Position numbers and translations under genes: made by a program. Shown here one piece after another: positions 9,375 to 18,543 of a DNA stretch of 26,514 nucleotides; the stretch's first letter is position 1, and the number at the start of each line of letters is the position of its first letter. The notes beneath the pieces are model-generated. The model was not told the origin of the DNA. It searched no databases and saw only the letters and a program-made list of their open reading frames with translations. Source of the stretch: Gryganskiella cystojenkinii (taxonomy: Eukaryota; Mortierellomycota; Mortierellomycetes; Mortierellales; Mortierellaceae). The stretch spans positions 1-26,514 of the forward strand of contig JAAAIG010000551.1 of the NCBI GenBank assembly GCA_015852425.1, in the 5' to 3' direction.

Positions 9375-12300
9375 TCAGCCAAACATCAAGGCTTTGAGGA
9401 GAGTGTCGTCGTCGACATCGGGTCCCACGGTCAGATAAGCACCCTCCTGGGAGACTGTGGCCCTCTTCTCTCGATGGATAGGCTCTGGGACCGATGGCAG
9501 ATAAACTAGAGGTTCCCAAGTCGAAGTCGAGGCGGTGATACTCTCGCCATTGTTGTTTGCTAACTCCGTGCGATAATACGAGGATCGATGACCTAGTCCC
9601 AACTGTTGAAGCGGCACTGTCATGGTTGAAGTCGTCTTCAGCTTGGATACTCTTGCGCGTTCTTGCTCCATCGCGAGTCTCATCACCTCGGCATGGGTCT
9701 GCGTCATACTGGATCCTCGAGAACTGATTCCGATACTATCCTCTCCTTGTAGCCCGATATGGTCCTGCACCAAGACCTCGATATCGACGGACCCTCGTCG
9801 GCTGCCAGAAGCACCTGAACCAAAGGCGCTGCTTTCAACACCAACAACCTGAGCAGGACTAGCAGCAGCAACAGCAGCAGCAGCTACACCAACAACAGTA
9901 GGACTATCACTCCCGCTTCCACCTCCTCCCTCAGCCTTCGCATTTTCGCCTGGCGATGAAATAGGGGCTGAAGTTGATGGTAACGATGACGACGACGACG
10001 ACGACGACGACGACGCGGATTCTGTTCCGCTACCATGACCAGTCAGAAGGTCACTCAGCTGTTCTGACTTGGAGAGGGCAGGAGACAGAGCAGGATGAGC
10101 CACGGCAGGCGTAGGCCTATTCTCGAGCTTGGGTGAGATTCTGATGCGCGAGGCCAGTTCGCAGAGGTGGTCCCAGGCAACCCAGGCAAACGTGTAGGAC
10201 TGACCGTGCTCGTTCTCGTGCAAATCTTTGTAACAGACCGCGTACCAGGCAGCAGCCTTCTTTCGGACCTCATCCTCTTTGCCTCTCATCACTGCCTTGC
10301 TCTCGGGACCAAAAAACTCTTGTTCGAGCTCGAGTCGGAACCGTTGACGAATCCGCTTAAAAGCACCGACGATTGATTTTCTAATCTCGTTTTCTCGTCG
10401 GTTTGTAGTCACGTCAACATCCATGATGAACCCGCTCACCACCTCGAAATCGCTAGTGGTAACGCAACAAGTGAAAAACACATAAAATTTAACAACAGGC
10501 AATTAGTTTCGCCGTGGCGCTAAAGAATCAAGAAAACGGTGGGAACGTATGCGGAAAAAATTCATTTGATCAACCAACTCGAAAAAAACTAACCTTTTCA
10601 CTCCATACTGATTCATCAGAGAGAGGACCTCATTATCGTATTCGTTCTTGCACCGGAGCGCGTCCCCCATATATCGCTGATAGCCGTCAACAAGCAACGC
10701 CTTGTTGAAGGACATGCTGTAATCCTTTGGAGTAAACGCCTTTGGCTTGCCGCAGTCGCGGTAGACACGACCTAGAATGCGATTGGAGCGATAGGATTGG
10801 TCTGGTCGCTTCTCCATAAAATCAGGATACTTCTTGGGCCGCAAATCCGGAGTGATCACAGCAGGTTTCCCGCTCTTGGGGAAATCAACTGCGTCCGAGT
10901 GGAGCTGCGCCAGTAGAATACATTTCCCATGAATGGGTCCTTCTTCAAGACGATCCGATAGAGCTAAATGAGCGTTTGCGATCACACCGAGGTTGTTGGC
11001 GACAGCATATTGGACAAAGAAACGTTGAATATCCGAGATAGTAACGTCTTTAGCCGCAGTGGTTTCGCGGCCCGTATAGTCCATCGGAGGACGAACTCGG
11101 ACCCTGTCCACGATTTCTGGATCCCAAATGACCCTGGTATCAACGATTCGACAGCAATGTCAAAAAGAATTAGTACAAGGATACTCAAAACAATTTTCCT
11201 TGGTCTTTGAACGCTGTTGTTCAATATCGGACTACTTACGTAAAGTCTAGAAATCGTCAGAGAAATATAAAAAGGAGAAAATATCAGGTTAATACAAGCC
11301 CTATTGTACGTCCTAATCGAATATTTCATTATACTCAATCTTACTTACCATCTCCATCCAAATCACCACCACTGCACATGCTGGGGATGCCGCGCGTCCC
11401 CTTCGTGTTGAATACCACTACATCGTGAAGATGCATCAACTCTGGACGTTTGACGGCCTGAACGACTCGAATATCGCCAGGATGGAAACACGGGCTTCTT
11501 ACCACGACACATGGACCCTGAATCACCGATCGCCTTGTAATGTTCTCCACGCTGGAGAGTTGCACAAAAATTTCGCCCTCGTTAAGAGTACCGGTCTCGT
11601 CGCAGATGCCGAGGAGGTAAGCGCCTTTTGGTACAAAAATACGGGCCTTCCGTCTTAACAGCTCGAGCATCTGTAGCTTGAACAGAGTCAAAAGGTTCTT
11701 GATCATCGGATCCTGGCGTTGAAGGAACCCAGCTCGGATCATCGAGACCATCATCTTGCTGGTGCCTTGTTCATCCCAGTTTTGAAGGAGCATTTGAGTA
11801 GCAACCTGATCGTCGGTCTCGATTTTTTCAAGGTCTCGGATCATTTTGTCGCGCAGGTCCAAGAAGACCTAAGAGTGCAAGTGAATTACATCGTGTATAT
11901 CCATATTAATAGCTGTTATTACTGGTGTTGCTAGAGCATGGTCTTATTAAATATGGCAACCATCAGGCCAGACGCAACATTACATTGTCGGGCACGCCAA
12001 GTGCAGAGAGCAGGATGATGATTTGGCGGTTCAGATAGCTCGAGATGATGCCCGACGTCTTGATAACCTCCAGAACATAATGGGCGACGTCAAATTTCTT
12101 CATACTAGGTCGGATCTCAACTTGTCTGCCTGAAAGATAATTCGAGACCGCGAGGACGCCTTTGGAGCCTCCAAGTCGGATCTGAAATGCCGAGGGCGTC
12201 GTCTCCTTTTCCAGTTCGATACCGATGTCGCGAGCGAGTGAGAAGGAAAGCTTTCCGCAACCATCCGAGAAATTGTGACCGTTTCTTTCGATGTCGTCAA

Positions 12301-14110
12301 TCATCTTTACTTGAGACGCATCCAAGGTCGCGATCGCAGTCGTCGAGGAGAAGCACTGACCCATCCGGGCGCCATATTTTGCTATGGATTTGATATGAGA
12401 GAAATCCCCCATCCATTTTCGAATGCTGTCGGGGTCATGCTCGCCCTTCTCGGAACAAAAGAACCATGCAGCATTATCACGGAGCTGACTGGATGAAAAC
12501 GCGAGGAATTCGTACTTGCGGTTGCCAATCAAGACGCCATTCTGTAGAGTGTCAAAGATCCGATTGTAAATCGCGTTGTGAGTGTGGGAGCCAGTGTCTT
12601 TGGACCAAAGTCGGAGGTTTCCCTCATCCGAGAACTCAACTCGAAGAAAGTAGTCGCTCAGGCTGGAAAAGTTGCGAATGATCCGGTTGGAGGTCTCGAC
12701 GGAAGGCGGCAGGAGGTAAATGGTGGTTGGCGTGATGGTGATCTTACGAAGGAGGACCCATTGCGGAGGCACGATACGAGGTCGAATCGTGGTCTTTTCC
12801 AACTTTTTAGCCTCGGTGGTCACGAAATCCTCGGGGTTCCAAAGACGTTTGCGATTGTCGATGATCTGTTCCAGGATGTATGAGGCCTTTGTGGGCTCAA
12901 GTCGCATAAGAGTCTCGCAGAAGGTCTCTGTCAGGTCGTATTCCAAAAGGTAATTGAAGGACAGTGCAGACTCGAGAAGATACCGGACCTCGAACGGCAA
13001 ATCCTTAAGCAAATCGACTCGCGGTGGGAGCAGGTCGAATCGATCTTGGAGTGTCAAAGGAATGGTCGTTGGCGCGAACAAGTTGTAGGCTTTGCACTGG
13101 CTGATAAACTTTTCAAGGTTGTTGGATTGAGTGGGACCGGTCTGGACACGGATGACGAGCCACTTGGCCAATTTGGTCCAAAGACTAGGCGGGTCTGGAT
13201 GGGTTGGTAGTGTAGGTAGTGCAGGCCTCTGATCCTTTGATCGAGGATTGGAACCGGGGTCAGAAGCTTTTGAAGCGTTGGGGCTGTCAGCACCCTCGAC
13301 TGGGATATCGAGGATACGACGAAGGCTCTGGCCTCGTGACCACTTGGCGCCGTCGATGGTCGGGAGCTCAGGATCAAAACGAGCAACATGGGGTGGGTAG
13401 CGTAAATGGATAGTGACAGCAGCCTTGTTTCCGAAGCGCTCGACCTGGATGCAGCCTGGCTCCATGGTCTCGAATCTGGACTCGATCTCGTACTCGACCT
13501 TTCCGCGCTGGAATTGTCTTGAGAACTCGAGTTTGAGGGCTCGGTTCTGTTCCCTGATGCGAATCCTGACGTCAGAGAGGGCTCTAAACCAGGGACAGTA
13601 GACGCTGGGCTCGAGCTTGACTCCCAACTCGAGACTAGTACCTTGGACCCCGATGAGCTTGGTATCGTGCTGCTCTTGGAAGGGGAGTAAGATCCAGTCG
13701 ATCACGCGACCATTGACTTTTGCTTGAAGAAGCTCTAGGACGTGTTTTGGGCGCGAGGCAAACTTGACGTGGACACTTCTGCTACCGTCGTTCTCATCTT
13801 TGTCGATAGCCAGGTCGACCAGGTCTCCAAAATTCAAAAGGACGGATCTCAGATCTTGGACGGTCGTTTTGTCGTCGAGTTGTCGGATACGAAGACGCAC
13901 AGGATCAGACTCGTTCCTGTTGAGGATGGCTTTGGAGATTTTTGAGACGTTTTGGTCCCACTGTGACCGAGAGGAAGAAGGTGAGGAGGGTGAGGACTGT
14001 TGAGGTGGGGAACGGGCCTTGGCACCAGGACTGAAAGGGGCACCAGCCCTGGAACCTCCTCGGGGTTGGAATGATGCCACGGGTCGATTGGGGCGCACGA
14101 CGTTGGCCAT
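9375..14110 (-). CDS. RNA-dependent RNA polymerase (RNA silencing)
   Basis: Five exons on the minus strand: 14110-11984, 11868-11349, a 7-nt microexon 11246-11240, 11133-10594 and 10452-9375. Together they give 4272 nt, or 1423 aa. The family makes dsRNA from single-stranded RNA for Dicer in quelling and RNAi pathways. After a disordered N-terminus, residues about 72-142 read as an RRM-like fold (LRIRQL as beta-1, RSVHVKFA as beta-3). Core signatures are PPQWVLLRKITITPT, DGCGKLSFSLARDIG, FQIRLGGSKGVLAVS, GVPDNVFLDLRDKM, the catalytic DLDGD (878-882) followed by DFTVIWDPE, and LLAQLHSDAVDFPKSG. Catalysis in this family uses the Asp triad of DLDGD, which is intact. The C-terminal ~250 residues are Ser-rich with a long Ser run. 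Introns are 115, 102, 106 and 141 nt. Its closest paralogue class (for example Mucor-type RdRP1 or RdRP2) cannot be assigned by eye. Confidence 0.95.
9987..10014. repeat. GAC trinucleotide repeat coding a Ser run in the RdRP
   Basis: A (GAC)n tract on the + strand is read as TCG/TCA-type Ser codons on the minus strand and lies in the Ser-rich C-terminal tail of the RdRP. It is well outside the polymerase core. Confidence 0.8.
11240..11246 (-). other. 7-nt microexon of the RdRP gene
   Basis: The exon is ACTTTAC, bounded by TTTCTAG upstream and GTAAGTAG downstream on the minus strand. The preceding exon ends GAT G and the next begins G GTC ATT TGG. Joining gives DLDGD-DFT-VIWDPE with both frames preserved. 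Skipping the 7 nt shifts the frame. The flanking introns are 102 and 106 nt, normal for this window. Confidence 0.88.
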
Positions 14111-14669
14111 TTTTTTTATTTAGAGGTTGCTTGACATTGGACGGGAAGGAGGAGGTGAGGAATGAATGTGAAAGGCTGAGAGACAAGGAGACTTGTGTGG
14201 TGATGGACAGAATGAACCACAAGTATACAGGGCAACAAGCGTCTAAGTGTCGAAAGACACGCGTACAAAAAGAGAGAGGGAGAGAGAGAGAGTGTGTGGG
14301 AAGAAGGAAGGGGGGGGGAAAAACAAAAAGGAGGAATCAACGCCACCATTCAAAGTATCGAAACAATAGAAACAAAAGAGAACAAAAACACCCAGCCTGA
14401 TTTGGCCTCCACACCTTTGCTTCATTACAGACTGCTTCAATCATCTCAGCCTCTTCAACCAATCTCCTCGACTCCACTCGACTGACACCATTCCAGTCAC
14501 CTGGGACCTCGATCACTAAAAAGGACACCCTCAGTCACGCGTGCACCCCTCTATCAATCGGTATCAGTATTAATCACCTACCGTTGCAACAAAACCCTGA
14601 TAGACGATCCCGCTGCCATCTCTTCACCACCAACAAAAACCGACAAGACTTGGATTCATCATCACCGTC
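14111..14669. promoter_or_regulatory. divergent upstream region between RdRP and MED20
   Basis: These 559 nt separate the two ATGs. They hold a GA repeat (about 14272-14293), a run of G's near 14311-14318, and two ACGCGT hexamers (14259-14264 and 14537-14542), the core of the fungal MCB element bound by MBF-type factors. Whether those sites work here is unknown. No TATA box is obvious. The 150 nt before the MED20 ATG are C/A/T-rich, like a leader. Confidence 0.5.
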
Positions 14670-16009
14670 ATGGGCGCCACCTGTCTTGTTCACTGGAAGG
14701 ACGCCAACGGCCCTCAATCCGTCACTCTCCTCACCGACAGACTCCACAAACAATTCCATGCCACCCACATTGGTCGCTGGAACATCAGCTGGAAGGTCTT
14801 TCGGGACATCTCCCCAGTCTCGAAATCAGGCACTGGCAAAATGATGCACATCGTTCATGTCCAAGGCGGTGCTTCCGCAAGAGGTGTCCCCCCAGGTTCA
14901 TTATCTGCAAACTCGACCGCTGTTGCCAGCGCGGCTGCAGCTAATGTCGTGGCTGGAACAGGACCAGTAGGCGGTCCAGGTGCATCATCGGGTCCCTCAG
15001 GTGGCGTAGGATCAACAGGATCACCTGCAGTCGGTATTGGCTCAGGAATCGGAAGCGTCTCGGGACCAGGGACCGCTGGTGTCGGAGGTGGTGCTGTTGC
15101 TGGTGCTGGAGGATCTGGGAAGTCTGGCTTGGGTATCTTGCCCTCGGCCGTAGGTGGTGTTGGCGCTGGATCTGGTGGACCTGGGAATGCTGGACCGGGA
15201 GCAGGAGGCTCAGGGCAGCCTCAAGCAGATGCATACAATACGACTGCGTGGTGTCTGATCGACGAAGGCGCTGTTGGCATTCCGACAACCGCGACCATGA
15301 CTTCTTCATCAGCAGCGTCGAGTGTGACCAACACATCCCTGGGCGGTAGTGCCCCTGGAGGAGGAGGAAGTGCGGACCAAACCATGAAGAGGAAGGCTGT
15401 CCTTGTCGAGGTTGAGAAGGATATTGAGGCTCTGATTGCAAAGCTTAAAAACCTCTGGGTTCATCGACAGCATGCTCAGGTCGACGTAAGACTTTTCTTT
15501 TGTTGCCTGACCAGCTTGCTGAAGATGGTTTATCTATTGCGAGTCCTCATATCGAAATTGGTTTTTTTTTTCTTATTTTTCATTCTCGCGAAACAACAAC
15601 AGGGACAAGTATACGATCTTGGCGACTTTGTTGTGCGTGTAGGCAATATCATGGTTGGATCCACAAGCTACAAGGGCGTCCTCATTGAGGTAAATTACAA
15701 TGAAAATCACGGAATAAATCCCGGCAAGATTGGTGGCAAAAATAGGCTTGTGATGTCATGCAGCGACTAATTTCATCCTCTTCCGTGGTTTGATAGATCG
15801 AGTATCTCCCTCAAACCTCGAGCGCTACAATCTCGAATGCCATCTTGGAGGAATTTGTCCGCCTTATCTCACCACCAGGTGTCAACCTGTATTCGCCTAA
15901 CATGCTCGAGTATCCATACGATCAAGTAGGTCTCGATCCAGGAAGCTGGTCCATGCTTCATTCTGGCTTTCAGTATATGACGCTCTTCAGGCGGCAGCAT
16001 ATCTTGTAA
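14670..16009 (+). CDS. MED20: Mediator complex subunit 20 (MED20/Srb2) with Gly-rich insert
   Basis: Three exons: 14670-15485, 15603-15689 and 15797-16009. Together they give 1116 nt, or 371 aa. MED20 sits in the Mediator head module with MED18 and links activators to RNA polymerase II. The first 65 residues match the family (MGATCLVHWKDANG, HIGRWNISWKVFRD). The C-terminal part carries GQVYDLGDFVVRVGNIMVGS and GVLIEIEYLP, then ILEEFVRLISPPGVNLYSP, all MED20-like. Known MED20 proteins are roughly 210-250 aa. This one is longer because residues about 68-185 are a Gly/Ala/Ser/Pro-rich low-complexity insert. Introns are 117 and 107 nt, both GT-AG. The gene is divergent from RdRP and convergent with SGT2. 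Confidence 0.9.
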
Positions 16010-16261
16010 AATAAATAAAAGAGAAGTGCTTCAAATATCACACATTTACCCGCAGGCCAAACCTTCACCAGAGCCAGCCCCATCGTCAGTCGCCAATGCA
16101 CAAGAACTGTCATTTACATATAAATATCTTCATTCATGGTGTCCTGTATCTTATTTACAACACTATTTGATTAAAGAAGGAAAGCAAAACGCACAGAAGA
16201 GAGTTAGGAAAGATCAAGTCAACGTACAATACATGACGTTGGTGCAAGTAGCTTGGTAGTA
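16010..16261. other. convergent 3' flanks of MED20 and SGT2
   Basis: This 252-nt region holds both 3' UTRs. AATAAATAAAA just after the MED20 stop (about 16010-16020) is a candidate poly-A signal. On the minus strand a good intron-like block exists at 16269-16163 (GTAAGT donor, CTAAC branch at 16207-16203, AAATAG acceptor), which could give SGT2 a seventh exon. Confidence 0.55.
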
Positions 16262-18114
16262 TCACTTACTGGACTCATCATCCTGAGGGGGCTGGGGTGC
16301 ACCTCCCATACCACCCATGATACCACGGGCCCTATCAACGCAGCAAAAAAAGAAAAAAAGAGAAAAAGAAAAGGTAAATTCGTTAGTCCAACTCTATGAA
16401 GGAAGGTAAGCACAAGCAAATAATTCAAAATATTCAAGAACAGGTAAACTTACGCCTCGGCGAGCTCGGGATTCCTCATCATCTCGTCAATGTTGGGTCT
16501 CTCACCCGTGGACATCATACGCTGGGCCATTTGCTGCATGGCAGGGTTGCTCATGAGCGAGTTAAGCGCACCTGACTGCATCATCTGCTGGGCCATGTTC
16601 ATAAGGGCAGGGTTGTTCATCAAGCTAGCAAGATCGGGCATACCACCGGCACCACCGCCCAGAGCACTCAAATCGGGGAAGCCAGCAGGCATGCCTCCAG
16701 CACCGGCACCGGCACCGGCGCCACCACGGGCCGAAGGAGCAACCTCGTTATCGCGAGCTTTGGTACGGGCCGTGGCAAGAGAGCTCTTCATGGTCGCATT
16801 GTTGGGCTCGAGAGCCAAACCCTTCTCGTAGGCAGTGACGGCCTCATTGTACTTTCCGACAGAGAAGTAGGCGTGACCGAGACGAGAGTAGGCCTTGCTG
16901 TAAGAGGGATCAACCTCGGCGGCCTTGAGAGAGTCCGCAATGGCGTTCTGGTGATCGCCCATCTGACTGTAAGCAGCAGCACTATTGGGGAGCATAAAAA
17001 TGAAAAAAAGTAAGTCACTGACCAAGCCATATCAACGCCATTGAGGTTTCTTGCTGGGTGAGTTCGATCAAGAGAAAGAATAAAAGACGTACCGGTTGGC
17101 ATAGTAAACGGCGTTTTTGGGGTTCAAGGTGATAGCCTCACCGTACAAGCGGATGGCCTCAGCGTACTCCTTCTCGTTGACCTTGCGGTTACCTGGAAGC
17201 GAAGGCAAATTAGAGGTTACGGCTGTTAGTTAGAGAAAGATCATTCAGTGATCCATTCGAGGAGGAAACGGTTGTGAACTTACCAGCAACCTTCAACTCC
17301 TCAGCGTTTTTCTTCTGCTCAGCAGTGGGTTCCGAAGACTTGGGCGCAGAGGCAGAGGCAGAGGCAGCAGGGGTAGAAGCAGCAGAGGTGGCAGCGGCGG
17401 TCTGTTAAACAACGAAAGTCAAGTAAGAAGTTGCCGAAAAGTTGTTAGCGTACAGGTAATCGGCAAGTATTTAAAGTATCGAGTCGGGTTGGTCCTGTCG
17501 GTCGGCTGGCGGGAATGTCTGCGTGTTCTTGCCGAGGAAGAACAAGACGTATCGTGCCTCCATTGTCCTTGGCTTTTTTTTAAAAAGTTTCCTACATGCA
17601 CGCTCGGCAGAGTCATTGTCCACTAACGCCGGACACTAGCTCTTTGGTTGTTGACCTTTGTTGGCTATAAACTACCGTCCACAGCCGCGTTTTGCCTTGG
17701 CCATTTTCTCCACTTTTTGTACCTTGTTTCCGAGCTTCTTCTGGGCATTGACGAAGACATCAAAGATGGACACAAGCGTGGCTGGCTTGGTGCTGTAGGT
17801 CTGAGCCTGGGCTGCATCGTTCAGATCAACGCCAAAGGCTTCTCCAATGCACTGGATGGCGACTATTATAAAAATGAGAAGTCAAGCGAATGGATAAATG
17901 TAAGTCTCTTGGTTGATCCGCTGTATGCCGTGTCTTGTCGCTCAAAAAAGGATGCTCTCCCGGGTCGTCTTTTTATTTTTTGCGTCCTGATAAAGAGCGC
18001 GCAAGTACCTTCGACTCCCTCGGCATCATCCGCCTTGATGGTGCCGTTGCCGATCGAAGTCTGGAGGAACTCGAGGATGGAAAACACCAGGTGCTTTTGC
18101 TTATCGTCGGCCAT
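16262..18114 (-). CDS. SGT2: SGT2/SGTA small glutamine-rich TPR co-chaperone
   Basis: Six exons on the minus strand: 18114-18009, 17862-17723, 17401-17284, 17192-17093, 16981-16454 and 16331-16262. Together they give 1062 nt, or 353 aa, close to the family's usual ~310-350. Sgt2/SGTA captures tail-anchored membrane proteins in the cytosol and passes them to the GET pathway. Residues 1-82 match the N-terminal dimer domain that binds Get5 (LVFSILEFLQ, VAIQCIGEAFGVD). A Thr/Ala/Ser linker follows, then three TPR repeats (about 115-225; YYANRAAAYSQMGDHQNAI, YSKAYSRLGHAYF, YNEAVTAYEKGLALEPNN). Next come a Gly/Ala stretch and the Met/Gln-rich client-binding tail (LMNMAQQMMQSG, AMQQMAQRMM). The stop TGA lies inside a GTAAGTGA donor consensus. 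If spliced there (intron 16269-16163), the protein ends SML at 16155 instead of SSK. Intron 2 (17722-17402, 321 nt) is the longest and its donor is the least certain boundary. Confidence 0.92.
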
Positions 18115-18543
18115 GATATCAGTGTATGTGGGAGAGGTTTGAGAAGTTGATGAGGAAAAAGAAGAAATGGGAACAGATGGAAAAAAAGCAGCGTGTCCCT
18201 TTTTTTCTTCTCGTTCCTTTGAGTGGGGAAAAGAAGCAGAAAGAAGAAAACTGAAATAATCACGTGATAGACCTCGAAAAAAAAATCGACTTGCAGTTGT
18301 ACAATGGATTTTTTTTTTTTTTCGATGCGATGTAGAGCGTGAAGAGAGGGGATAGGGATAGTGCGGAGGAGTGTAGGAGAGAGGAGAGTGATGATGAATG
18401 TTGTTTCCTTCAGTGTGCCTTGCTAGTATAGTAGATTTCGAAAAGAAGAACAATTTTGTAAAGGCACGATCGAGCAAAAGAGAGAAAAAAAAAAGAAAAA
18501 AAGTGAAGTGGACTATAGGAGGGTCCAACGTCGGGGGAATCTT
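18115..18543 (-). promoter_or_regulatory. upstream region of SGT2, 3' flank of the cyclin gene
   Basis: These 429 nt lie between the SGT2 start and the cyclin stop, both on the minus strand. They contain the 8-bp palindrome TCACGTGA at 18260-18267, which holds a CACGTG E-box core used by fungal bHLH factors, plus long A and T runs near 18275-18320 and 18481-18503. The long minus-strand ORF running through here into SGT2 is only an upstream extension of its first exon. Confidence 0.5.

Noticed and set aside
13243..13258. A tRNA B-box-like GGTTCCAATCC on the minus strand
   Set aside because: It lies within the RdRP coding exon and no cloverleaf arms or A box surround it.
16490..16831. Plus-strand ORF rich in Ala and Pro
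   Set aside because: It is the antisense shadow of the Gly/Met-rich tail of SGT2.
17648..18142. A 164-codon plus-strand ORF
   Set aside because: It is antisense to SGT2 exons 1 and 2, where the minus strand has clear SGT2 domain sequence and splice sites.
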